From assembly GCF_004341825.1 (NCBI RefSeq), contig NZ_SMAG01000002.1:186001-250000 (forward strand): 64,000 nucleotides of DNA. Direction: 5' to 3'. Origin of the DNA: Hazenella coriacea (GTDB taxonomy: Bacteria; Bacillota; Bacilli; Thermoactinomycetales; Thermoactinomycetaceae). Position numbers and translations under genes: made by a program. The number at the start of each line of letters is the position of its first letter. Position 1 is the stretch's first letter. Under the pieces are notes generated by a model that ran no database searches, was not told where the DNA came from, and saw only the letters and a list, made by a program, of their open reading frames with translations. Positions 16,184 through 24,200 of this stretch are shown piece after piece.

Positions 16184-17644
16184 ATGAAGTCATATATGAA
16201 ACGTTTATTTACAGATTCTGCCGCATTTGCAGTTTCTACTTTTGGGAACAAGCTAGCAGCATTACTGCTTGTTCCCGTTTATACACGGTATTTGACAGGG
16301 ATCGGAGAACTCGCTGATTGGGGATTAACCAATACAGTGACTCTGATCCTCTCTTACATATGTATACTAGGAACGGATGCCGCCATGGCATTTTATTTTT
16401 ATGATGCAAAAAATGAAGTGGAGAGAAGAACTTATTTCTCTCATGCTATTATTTTTAGTATAGGCATGTGTCTGTTATTTACCCTGATCGTATGGTTTAC
16501 AGGAGAACCACTTGCTGAATTCGTTTATCAAGATGGAAAAGATTACAATCTTCTTTTACCGATTGCTTTTATGGCTACACTAGGAGCTATTATCATTCAG
16601 CATATTTTGGCGTATGCTCGTTATCAACGAAAAGTGTGGTTATTTAATTTTTTTAGTATGGCTTATGTGATTGGTTCATCCCTACTTAGTATTTATTTTC
16701 TGGTGTATCAAAAGCAAGGCGTAGTAGGGATTTTTATCGGTCAGTTGATTGGGCAATTAAGTATCGCTTTGATGCTGATTTGGTTGTTTCGCAAAGAGTT
16801 TATATTTCGTCCCTCGTTTTCACACCTTAGACAACTCATCCAGTATGGATTACCTCTTTTACCTACACTCATTTCATTTTGGGTGATGACATCAGTTAGC
16901 CGACCGATTCTTTATCATCTAGATTCTCCACACTATGCAGATATTTATGAAGCATGTATTCGGATTGCTAGCTTTATTGTTCTACTTACTTCCCCTTTTC
17001 AATTGGCTTGGCGCCCTTTCTCTATGTCAATCAAAGAAAAAGCAGATGCTCCCCAAATTTATGGGTTTGTGGGGAGAATATTTTTTGTGGTGGGTACATG
17101 GTTCATTCTTGTTCTTACCTTTTTCATTGATCCTTTGTATCAGTGGATTATTGGTAGACCTGATATCCAAGAAGGTTATCTGTATGTATGGGCTTTGTCG
17201 TTGGGTACATTATTAAATGTATTGCATCACGTATTTGGTGTGGGGCTCCTGATTGAGAAAAAAACAAAACTTATTTCATACGGATTTACCATAGCAGCTG
17301 TCATTTTCTTGCTCGGAAACTTACTCTTGGTTCCTCTCTTTCACATTTGGGGCTCTGTGATAATGACAATTGCTTCCTATCTATTTGTTATTATTTGGGT
17401 GTATATACAAAACCAAAAGGTTTATCCGATTGATTTTCGCTTCGGTTCGATTCTGACTTATCTACTCGTTTATGTAACAGTCATGGGGATTATTAGTTGG
17501 GCTCAAGCAACTCAATTTGAATTTTTATGGTTGGTCTACCTTCTAGGCTTAGTAATAACTATCATGACTGCTTTAGGGACTCGCTTGATTCATTTTCAAA
17601 CCGTGTATCAGATGGGGGAGCGTTGGTTCAAACTAAAAAAGTAG
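16184..17644 (+). CDS. Polysaccharide flippase (Wzx/MATE-like)
   Basis: Integral membrane protein of 486 residues with about 12-14 hydrophobic segments throughout, of the polysaccharide-biosynthesis branch of the MOP superfamily. It should flip undecaprenyl-linked repeat units across the membrane. The N-terminus (SAAFAVSTFGNKLAALLLVP) is typical of Wzx. The next gene is a Wzy-like polymerase, which supports a Wzx/Wzy-dependent pathway. The start is ATG 16184 (a TTG precedes it by 3 nt). The substrate is not readable from the sequence. Confidence 0.88.
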   Translation: MKSYMKRLFTDSAAFAVSTFGNKLAALLLVPVYTRYLTGIGELADWGLTNTVTLILSYICILGTDAAMAFYFYDAKNEVERRTYFSHAIIFSIGMCLLFTLIVWFTGEPLAEFVYQDGKDYNLLLPIAFMATLGAIIIQHILAYARYQRKVWLFNFFSMAYVIGSSLLSIYFLVYQKQGVVGIFIGQLIGQLSIALMLIWLFRKEFIFRPSFSHLRQLIQYGLPLLPTLISFWVMTSVSRPILYHLDSPHYADIYEACIRIASFIVLLTSPFQLAWRPFSMSIKEKADAPQIYGFVGRIFFVVGTWFILVLTFFIDPLYQWIIGRPDIQEGYLYVWALSLGTLLNVLHHVFGVGLLIEKKTKLISYGFTIAAVIFLLGNLLLVPLFHIWGSVIMTIASYLFVIIWVYIQNQKVYPIDFRFGSILTYLLVYVTVMGIISWAQATQFEFLWLVYLLGLVITIMTALGTRLIHFQTVYQMGERWFKLKK

Positions 17645-17666
17645 TGAAAGGAAGGTGAATCAGATA

Positions 17667-19031
17667 TTGCCACCCCGGAGAGAAAATGTTTTTATTATCC
17701 TTTTTCAGATCTCCCTTATCTTTGCTCTTTTGGGTCCTTCGTTTGGAATTGTTATCTCAGAGGACTTTCGCATCACTTTTTTTCGAATAGCATTAGCAAT
17801 ATTGACGATGGGTTTCTCGTTGCACTTATTATTGCAAAAACAGTGGGATGGGTCTTATCTAAAACCAGTTTATGGCTATTTAACCTTTTTTCTATGTTGG
17901 CTTTTATATGGAATTGGATCATTAACATGGTCGATCAGTCTTTTTCACGGTGTTCGCTATTTGTTTTTATTAGGAACGATGCTTCTTTTTACAAGTTTTT
18001 TTCCGCTTCTCATTCATCGCGAACGGGTGTTATGGAGAACTTTCAAAGTGTTGCTCTGGACTTTTTTTGTGGTTGTTTTATGGGGAGGGATTGAATCCAT
18101 CACTTTGATTCACCTTCCTTCATCACGTGCTTTTGGAACGGATGCTGCCACGGTAACATCTGTATTTACCAACCAAAATGATTTAGCCACCTGTATTACC
18201 TTGGCTTTACCTTTTCTCATTACTTCACTGTGGATGGTTCAGATGAATCGTTTGACTAAGGGATTCGTCTATATGGTTGTGGTGATGGCTTTATACGTCT
18301 TAATAGCGACAGGGTCTAGGAGTAATACATTATTTGCCCTCCCACTCTCTCTCGCTGTTTTGATTGCTTGCCTACCGTTTGCGGTTCCGAAGGATCAGCT
18401 AACTCTAAAAAACATCTCTAAAGGGATGATCGCAGCGATTGTGGCAGGGTTAATCGTTTCGACGATGAGTGCTTTATTTTTAACTGAAGAAGCAAGGCAA
18501 ACGGCTAAAACTAAATTGGGTAGCACGTTTAATCTATTTTCAGATATCCAAAAAGGAACCTGGGATGTGGAAGAAGGAGAAGAAGGAATTATAAGAGGGG
18601 AGACAGGTGAGAGTGGAACCGTAAGAAAGTATCTGATTTTGAATGGATTACAGTTTCTCCAGCAAAGCCATTATCTGGGAGTGGGACCGGGGAATATTGA
18701 ACCTTTGATGAAGGATGCACCCAAGGTAAATAAGGTAAATATGCATAATTGGTGGATCGAGATATTGGTTAATTTTGGTGTTATCATTTTCTTTTTCTAT
18801 ATGGCTTTATATGTATTATTATTATGGAAATGTTGGAAAATAATGAGGTTGAGGGAACTTCAGCCAAGGAATCCTCGCATTCGCTGGAGTGCCTACTCGG
18901 TATTAGCTTCCATGATCGGCTATTTCTTTGGAGCTATTGCCCCGAGTACCGCGATTCATTTTACCCCCATGTGGGTGGTGTATGGATTAGGTTTGTCAGT
19001 CCTACTCTTAGGAAAAATAGATGAGATTTAA
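17667..19031 (+). CDS. O-antigen ligase/polymerase-like membrane protein (Wzy-like)
   Basis: About 454 residues with ten or more membrane segments and one large external loop (about residues 285-350) that contains GESGTVRKYLILNGLQFL and GVGPGNIEPL. This layout is that of the Wzy/RfaL O-antigen ligase family. It follows the flippase by 22 nt, so it is likely the polymerase joining flipped repeat units. The TTG at 17667 is chosen because the GTG at 17655 overlaps its own AAGGAAGG site. 256 nt without a recognised gene follow, up to the next glycosyltransferase. Confidence 0.82.
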   Translation: MPPRRENVFIILFQISLIFALLGPSFGIVISEDFRITFFRIALAILTMGFSLHLLLQKQWDGSYLKPVYGYLTFFLCWLLYGIGSLTWSISLFHGVRYLFLLGTMLLFTSFFPLLIHRERVLWRTFKVLLWTFFVVVLWGGIESITLIHLPSSRAFGTDAATVTSVFTNQNDLATCITLALPFLITSLWMVQMNRLTKGFVYMVVVMALYVLIATGSRSNTLFALPLSLAVLIACLPFAVPKDQLTLKNISKGMIAAIVAGLIVSTMSALFLTEEARQTAKTKLGSTFNLFSDIQKGTWDVEEGEEGIIRGETGESGTVRKYLILNGLQFLQQSHYLGVGPGNIEPLMKDAPKVNKVNMHNWWIEILVNFGVIIFFFYMALYVLLLWKCWKIMRLRELQPRNPRIRWSAYSVLASMIGYFFGAIAPSTAIHFTPMWVVYGLGLSVLLLGKIDEI

Positions 19032-19287
19032 TTACTCTATATGAACATATGTAGTCATATAAAGATCCAAGTCCCATTGAGTCGTTGTTTCTCTGCCTTA
19101 CCCACTAGCATGTTTGCAAAAGTCGTTCGCCAAAGAAACATCTCTCTTCCAAAGTTTATTAGATCGAGTAAATTTATTTCGATCCATTCAAGTTATTTAG
19201 TTCAAGTGGAGTAATCACACTATGGTATAAGGATGAATCTGTCTGGCATGAGATCGTAAAATGAACCCACACATGGAGGAAAACAAG

Positions 19288-20415
19288 TTGCAACCTAGCG
19301 TGATGATATTTAGTTCTGTACATCCCTATGACGATTCCCGTATTTTTCATAAACAAGCGGTGTCATTAGCTAAAGCTGGATACAGGGTTGAACTTCATGC
19401 TGTGGCTCCTTTTGAGTATCAAAAGCTAGATGGTGTTGAAGTGAAAGGTGTACAAAAAGCTTCAAATCGTCGAAGTCGTTTAAGGTTAGGCTGGGTATTA
19501 TTTCAGAGGGCGTTGAAAAGTAATGCTGATCTCTTCCACTTCCACGATCCTGAACTTCTCCCTTGGGGGGTTTTACTGGCTTGGCGTACTGGTCGTCCAG
19601 TCATTTATGATTCTCATGAAGATCTACCCAAACAAATTTTAACGAAGCCATGGATTCCACAAAAATGGAGAAAACCATTTTCGCGACTGGTTAATCAAAT
19701 TGAAAAGAGAAGTGCCCAATATTGTTCTGCTGTTATCGCTGCTACAGAATCGATTTATCAACAGTTTGCAGAAGCTAAGCGACGAGAGATTATTAAAAAT
19801 TACCCTTTATGGATGCCGATGAGTCACTCAAAAGAGGATGGGGTCAACAGAATTTTATATATCGGTGGGATTTCATACCTTCGTGGATATAAAGAAATGA
19901 TTCAAATGATGGATTACATCCCCAAAGGCTTGGAAGCAGAGCTTCATTTAATCGGACCTCTCCAGCATATTAGTGATATAGATTTGGACCAGAATGAATT
20001 GGAAAAGAAACGGGTTTATTTACATGGTCGAATTCCGTTTGCAGAGGTAAAGGATTGGTTGATGAAGGGGAAAGTAGGGCTTGTTTGTTTGCATCCCATT
20101 GAAAACTATCGAGAATCTTTACCCATCAAGATGTTTGAGTATATGGCAGCTGGAATGCCATTTATTGCGACTGATTTTCCTTTGTGGCGTCAAATTGTAG
20201 AAAGAAGTAAAGCTGGCTTTGTCGTTGATTCATTAAATCCAGAGGAAATGGCGGAATATGTGACTTTGTTACTTTCAGACTCTTCTTTGCGGAAGGAGAT
20301 GGGGAGTCAAGGTCGGTGGGCTCATGAACAAATCTATAATTGGTCGATGGAGGAAAAGAAGTTGCTTTCGTTGTATCGGCTATTGTTGAGTGAACATGAA
20401 TGTTCTTTCCATTAG
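19288..20415 (+). CDS. Glycosyltransferase family 4
   Basis: GT-B glycosyltransferase of 375 residues. The N-terminal part has SVHPYDDSRIFHKQA and DLFHFHDPELLPWG, the latter common in family 4 enzymes acting on surface polymers. The C-terminal half has ILYIGGISYLRGYKEM and the EX7E arrangement ESLPIKMFE. The ATG at 19261 has no ribosome binding site, whereas the TTG at 19288 follows TGGAGGAAAACAAG, so the latter is used. It is probably cytoplasmic, adding one sugar of the repeat unit. The gene converges on the LCP gene at 20653. Confidence 0.88.
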   Translation: MQPSVMIFSSVHPYDDSRIFHKQAVSLAKAGYRVELHAVAPFEYQKLDGVEVKGVQKASNRRSRLRLGWVLFQRALKSNADLFHFHDPELLPWGVLLAWRTGRPVIYDSHEDLPKQILTKPWIPQKWRKPFSRLVNQIEKRSAQYCSAVIAATESIYQQFAEAKRREIIKNYPLWMPMSHSKEDGVNRILYIGGISYLRGYKEMIQMMDYIPKGLEAELHLIGPLQHISDIDLDQNELEKKRVYLHGRIPFAEVKDWLMKGKVGLVCLHPIENYRESLPIKMFEYMAAGMPFIATDFPLWRQIVERSKAGFVVDSLNPEEMAEYVTLLLSDSSLRKEMGSQGRWAHEQIYNWSMEEKKLLSLYRLLLSEHECSFH

Positions 20416-20603
20416 CGAGTCGACTTGAGTTTTTTTCCTCGTTCTGGTAACTTGATTGGCTAGACGCCACTCGTGAAAAAAAGCTCTTCGTCTTCTTTGA
20501 CTGTTTGGAAGATAGTAGGGAAAAGTGACTTTGTTGAAAGCTCTTACTTGGTAGAGCCTATTGATTGAAGATGGGGGTGCTTGTCTACTAGCCAGTCTTT
20601 GGA

Positions 20604-20640
20604 AAAGAGGAGGCATCTGGTTTTAAAACCTCCTCTTTGG
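20604..20640. terminator. Bidirectional terminator between glycosyltransferase and LCP genes
   Basis: AAAGAGGAGG pairs with CCTCCTCTTT (10 bp) between convergent genes. The 188 nt between 20416 and 20603 hold no convincing gene. Confidence 0.75.
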
Positions 20641-20652
20641 TCATAGTAATTT

Positions 20653-21549
20653 TCACTCTAATTCTAAGTGTTCGGCTAGTCTTTGGTGAACTCGTTGTAT
20701 CTCTGATTGACTTACCTGAAAATAATAAACTCCATTGATTCGTCTGTCTGCTCCATGAAGGGTTATGGTTTGTATATCTTGGCTTTTCATACTGGGATAG
20801 GATTGCTGTAAACGAATGAATTGAAATGGTGGAATATCAGTTTTCAGATTGGTCCCTAGCTGTTCCGTGATTTCATCGAATCGCTGAAGTGAGCTAAATT
20901 GACTTCCTTTGTCTATAATTCCACGAATCACTTGTTGTTGTCGGTCAATTCTTCCGAAGTCCCCTCGTGGATCAACCTTTCTCATTCGAGCGAAAGCGAG
21001 TGATTCACGACCATTTAATGTCATCTTTCCTTGATGATATTTGATTCCGTTAAAGGTGAAATCAAAAGGAACTTGGACTTCAATTCCTCCTAAAGCGTCC
21101 ACAATCCCCTCTAATCCCTGCATATTTACTTTGACATATCCATCGATGGGGATATCTAAAAAATTTTCCACTGTTTTTCGTGCCAATTCTACTCCGCCAT
21201 ATGCATAGCTATGGTTAATTTTATCTTTGTGTGTTCGACCAGGAATGGTTACAAGGGTATCTCTCGGGATGTTGGTAAGTAGCATTGTTTTTTGATGTGG
21301 GTTGAGGGTTAAGATCATCATTGTATCGGATCGACCTATATCGCCTGGTCGCTCATCAACACCTAGTAAAAGGATGGAAAAAGGATCCTCTTGGATTTGT
21401 ACGATTTTGGATCGTTTCTCAGACTTTGTCTGTGTTGGAGGTTCATACATTTGATTGGCTGTTGTCCAGATATTGTAGGCGACATACCCTAAAAATAAAA
21501 GAACAATGATTATGACTACCTTCATTAAAAGCATCAATAGGCTCTTCAT
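20653..21549 (-). CDS. LytR-CpsA-Psr (LCP) family cell-wall polymer ligase
   Basis: LCP enzymes move lipid-linked polymers such as teichoic acid or capsule onto peptidoglycan outside the membrane. The 298 residues have a cytoplasmic stub, a membrane anchor (about 8-28) and the LCP catalytic domain. The domain contains ILLLGVDERPGDIGRSDTMM, IPRDTLV, KINHSYAYGG and the arginine-rich AFARMRK...GDFGRIDRQQ segment that binds the pyrophosphate. Its place inside the polysaccharide cluster, and its divergence from the twin LCP genes at 27-30 kb, suggest that it attaches this cluster's own polymer. Confidence 0.93.
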   Translation of the reverse strand: MKSLLMLLMKVVIIIVLLFLGYVAYNIWTTANQMYEPPTQTKSEKRSKIVQIQEDPFSILLLGVDERPGDIGRSDTMMILTLNPHQKTMLLTNIPRDTLVTIPGRTHKDKINHSYAYGGVELARKTVENFLDIPIDGYVKVNMQGLEGIVDALGGIEVQVPFDFTFNGIKYHQGKMTLNGRESLAFARMRKVDPRGDFGRIDRQQQVIRGIIDKGSQFSSLQRFDEITEQLGTNLKTDIPPFQFIRLQQSYPSMKSQDIQTITLHGADRRINGVYYFQVSQSEIQRVHQRLAEHLELE

Positions 21550-21789
21550 TAAGAAACCTCTCTCTCATGAGAAGTGATAACATTTGCCTGTCCTTCTATT
21601 GTATTTTTGACGATCCTTATTAGACTTATCCATAGATAAATGTTTACTATCGTTCGTTGATTTGGGAAATCATAAAAATACACCAATCTGGCAAAAAAGT
21701 TCCTTTAGTCGCCTTGGCTTCCGTGTGTGACAGTTGATAAGATGATGAGGAGTTCTTACATACTAACAGAGAAAGAGGGGCTCAGATCC

Positions 21790-22722
21790 ATGAAAATATT
21801 AGTGACAGGTGGGGCTGGCTTTGTTGGCTCGCATATTGTGGATCAATGTCAATCCCGTGGAGATCAGGTGGCTATTATTGATAATATCTCCACAGGAAAA
21901 AAAAGTAATATTCATCCCGATACTGAACTATATACGATCGATTTAACGAATCCTGAACTTTTGGAGCTTATGACTCAAATCAAACCGGATGTAGTGATTC
22001 ACCAAGCAGCACAGACTCGTGTTCAAACATCTGTAGAAGATCCTATTTTTGATGCGACAACTAATGTCTTGGGAACCATTCAGTTATTAGAGGCATGTCG
22101 GCTTGCCGATGTGAAAAAAGTGGTGTATGCTTCTTCGGCAGCTGTTTATGGGAACCCAGAATATCTTCCAATTGATGAGTTACATTCTGTCCGTCCTTTA
22201 TCTGGTTATGGAGTTTCAAAGTATACGCCTGAGCAATATTTACACGTTTATCACGAGTTATATGGGCTTCGTTATACAATACTACGCTATGCGAATGTAT
22301 ATGGAATCCGACAAGACCCCCGAGGAGAAGGTGGAGTTCTTTCTATTTTTACCGACAGAGTGTTAAGAAACCAGTCTGTAATGATTTATGGAGATGGGGA
22401 ACAGACTAGAGATTATATTTATGTAGAAGATGTTGCGAAAGCAAATGTAGCGGCGATTGATCAAGGAAATGGAGAAGTTCTTAATATTGGGACAGGCATC
22501 CAAACTTCACTCAATGAAGTGATTCAATTATTTGAGGAGGTGTCGGGGAAAAATATCCAGGTTGACTACGGTCTCGAACGAGCTGGTGATATCAAGCATA
22601 GCTACTTTACAAATGATAAAGCCATTCAAGTGTTGAACTGGAAACCGTCCATCCCCTTAGCTAAAGGCCTTAAGCGAACTTACGAATATTATCAGGATGA
22701 ATATCGTAAAATGGACTCATAG
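21790..22722 (+). CDS. NAD-dependent epimerase/dehydratase (UDP-glucose 4-epimerase-like)
   Basis: Extended short-chain dehydrogenase of 310 residues: GGAGFVGSHIVDQC at the N-terminus binds NAD, and SGYGVSKYTPEQ gives the YxxxK catalytic pair. HQAAQTRVQTSVEDP is typical of GalE- and WbpP-like enzymes. It probably makes a galacto-configured UDP-sugar for the repeat unit; the choice between UDP-Glc and UDP-GlcNAc is not readable. An in-frame GTG at 21727 exists, but AGAGGGG lies 9 nt before the ATG at 21790, which also gives the natural Rossmann start. It is divergent from the LCP gene. Confidence 0.88.
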   Translation: MKILVTGGAGFVGSHIVDQCQSRGDQVAIIDNISTGKKSNIHPDTELYTIDLTNPELLELMTQIKPDVVIHQAAQTRVQTSVEDPIFDATTNVLGTIQLLEACRLADVKKVVYASSAAVYGNPEYLPIDELHSVRPLSGYGVSKYTPEQYLHVYHELYGLRYTILRYANVYGIRQDPRGEGGVLSIFTDRVLRNQSVMIYGDGEQTRDYIYVEDVAKANVAAIDQGNGEVLNIGTGIQTSLNEVIQLFEEVSGKNIQVDYGLERAGDIKHSYFTNDKAIQVLNWKPSIPLAKGLKRTYEYYQDEYRKMDS

Positions 22723-22834
22723 GAGAGTAAAATAAAAGAAATCACTCAGTTGTTGAGGTAAAATTAAAAAATCAACCCAAATGTACTATTGTCATTTCCA
22801 GCAATCTAAAGTATACTTGGTAACAGTTACACTT

Positions 22835-22871
22835 TGAAATATTTCTGTAATGTTACTGTTATTTTTGTAAT
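22835..22871 (+). promoter_or_regulatory. Tandem WalR-box-like half-sites before the sugar transferase gene
   Basis: TGAAAT-N5-TGTAAT-N5-TGTTAT, then TGTAAT after 3 nt. The middle pair (22846-22862) is a perfect TGTWAH-N5-TGTWAH match. GTAACAGTTAC, an 11-bp palindrome, stands just upstream at 22820-22830. PhoP-type TTAACA repeats are a competing reading. Confidence 0.45.
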
Positions 22872-22926
22872 CTTAACCACTCGGTTTTCAATATACCAGA
22901 TTAAACAACAGCAGGGGTGATATCGG

Positions 22927-23571
22927 ATGCGTTCAAAGATGGCTTATGGAAGCGATTCACAAGCAATTGGAGGTTTTAGTGGTTCTACATCATGGGTCTA
23001 TCCTATTCTTAAACGAGGATTTGAAGTGCTTTTTTCCATCACCTTACTGATCTTTACGATGCCAGTATTGATCTTGACGGCAATTGCCATTAAATTAGAA
23101 TCACCAGGTCCTATTTTTTACAAACAGGAACGGGTAGGGCAAAAAGGAAAACTATTCTCTATTATCAAGCTTCGCTCTATGCGAACAGATGCAGAGAAGA
23201 ATGGTCCTCAATGGGCAGCACAAAATGACCCACGAGTCACTCGAGTAGGTAAATTTATTCGTAAAACCCGGATTGATGAAATTCCACAGATCATTAATGT
23301 ACTAAGTGGTGATATGAGCTTAATTGGTCCGCGTCCGGAACGCCCGATGTTCACAGAGCAATTCGATAAAGAAATCCCTGGATTTAAGAAAAGACTTCTA
23401 GTGAAGCCAGGCTTAACAGGTTGGGCACAAGTGAATGGTGGCTATGAAGCGACCCCTGCTGAAAAATTTGAATTGGACATGTACTATATTCAAAAACAAT
23501 CCATTGCCTTAGATTTGCGAATTCTAATCCGGACGGTTTGGGTAGTTTTATCTGGAAGTGGAGCTCGCTGA
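22927..23571 (+). CDS. Undecaprenyl-phosphate sugar-phosphate transferase (TuaA/WcaJ-like)
   Basis: Initiating enzyme of the polymer: it transfers a sugar-1-phosphate from a UDP-sugar to undecaprenyl phosphate at the membrane. The 214 residues correspond to the catalytic C-terminal domain of this family (as in TuaA and EpsL), with one membrane helix (about 32-54). The conserved core is seen in SPGPIFYKQERVG, KLRSMRTDAEKNGP, RKTRIDEIPQ, GDMSLIGPRPERP and KPGLTGWAQVNG. The start is ATG 22927, with CAGGGGTGA upstream. It is separated from the other cluster genes by its own upstream region with WalR-like sites. Confidence 0.95.
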   Translation: MRSKMAYGSDSQAIGGFSGSTSWVYPILKRGFEVLFSITLLIFTMPVLILTAIAIKLESPGPIFYKQERVGQKGKLFSIIKLRSMRTDAEKNGPQWAAQNDPRVTRVGKFIRKTRIDEIPQIINVLSGDMSLIGPRPERPMFTEQFDKEIPGFKKRLLVKPGLTGWAQVNGGYEATPAEKFELDMYYIQKQSIALDLRILIRTVWVVLSGSGAR

Positions 23572-23573
23572 TC

Positions 23574-23610
23574 AGAAACGGGTGCCAAATTTCGGCTCAC
23601 CCGTTTCTTC
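23574..23610. terminator. Terminator shared by the sugar transferase and the convergent small gene
   Basis: AGAAACGGGTG (23574-23584) pairs exactly with CACCCGTTTCT (23598-23608), then TC. It starts 3 nt after the sugar transferase stop. Confidence 0.75.
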
Positions 23611-23642
23611 TATGTGTATAGGTGTCCAGATGGGTTCTTCCT

Positions 23643-23753
23643 CTATAGAATGGCTTTTAAACAGAGGAAGAACAGAAGCCACAACGGTACGCTTAAACAA
23701 GTAGCATTTAATACGCCAATCCAAAATGACTTTCCAACGACCGTGTAGTCCAT
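23643..23753 (-). CDS. Short membrane protein (36 residues), second member of the two-copy family
   Basis: A minus-strand ATG at 23753 follows GGAGG with an ideal 8-nt spacing and opens 36 codons to TAG at 23643. After MDYTVVGKSF comes one membrane segment with IGVLNATCLSVPLWLLFFL. It shares G-x2-N-x4-S-x-P-x-W with the 41-residue product at 9946-10071. A longer frame (23572-23775) overlaps in another phase, but its ATG lies too close to the ribosome binding site to use it. Like its relative, it faces a plus-strand gene end-on and shares a terminator. Function unknown. Confidence 0.55.
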   Translation of the reverse strand: MDYTVVGKSFWIGVLNATCLSVPLWLLFFLCLKAIL

Positions 23754-23842
23754 ATCGGACACCTCCATCAATCAATATTTGTATTGTTATTATACGTCAA
23801 TGACTGAAAACATAGTGGGAAATAGCTGTTTTGTTAAGCAAA

Positions 23843-23900
23843 TGTAATGTCGAGGTAACATTTGACAGCAAAGCCTAGAAATTTGTTACAGTGATGTTTT
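23843..23900 (+). promoter_or_regulatory. Further WalR-like half-site pairs
   Basis: TGTAAT-N5-GGTAAC (23843-23859) and TGTTAC-N5-TGTTTT (23884-23900) each miss the WalR consensus by one base; another TGTTAC follows at 23902. They lie about 120 nt upstream of the S-box leader, and which gene they serve is unclear. Confidence 0.3.
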
Positions 23901-23999
23901 TTGTTACATATATTGGGAATTTATTATTTGTTGACCACATTTTATATCTGTGATAACTTTATAATTGTTAGATTAAAACCGAATACATTTTGATATTCT

Positions 24000-24115
24000 C
24001 TTATCCAGAGAGGTTGAGGGACAGGCCCGATGATACCTCGGCAACCATCTGTATTTATACAGAAAGGTGCCAATTCCTGCAGAAGTTTTTCATTCTGGCA
24101 GATGAGAGAAAGTGA
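24000..24115 (+). ncRNA. SAM-I (S-box) riboswitch upstream of metNIQ
   Basis: The leader has the S-box signature: AGAGAGGTTGAGGGACAGG, GCCCGATGATACC, CGGCAACC, then AAAGGTGCCAATTCC and GGCAGATGAGAGAAAG. The aptamer binds S-adenosylmethionine and favours the terminator at 24136. A TATAAT at 23960-23965, about 40 nt upstream, is a plausible -10. It controls the methionine importer that follows. Confidence 0.95.
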
Positions 24116-24135
24116 CGCATGTTTTTTGTGAACAT

Positions 24136-24180
24136 AAATCCCTTTCTGCTTTTATCTGCAGACAAGGGATTTTTTATTTT
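24136..24180 (+). terminator. Expression-platform terminator of the S-box
   Basis: AAATCCCTT pairs with AAGGGATTT, with TCTGC/GCAGA continuing the stem, followed by TTTTATTTT. It stands 20 nt before metN. Confidence 0.9.
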
Positions 24181-24200
24181 AAAGGTGGTGAGACATAGGC

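Noticed and set aside
20380-20616. 78-codon minus-strand ORF between glycosyltransferase and LCP genes
   Set aside because: No ribosome binding site, overlaps the terminator and the 3' end of the glycosyltransferase gene, and has very basic low-information composition.
23572-23775. 67-codon minus-strand ORF after the sugar transferase
   Set aside because: Its ATG lies too close to the GGAGG site, which serves the 36-codon frame starting at 23753; the latter also shares a motif with a second short gene.
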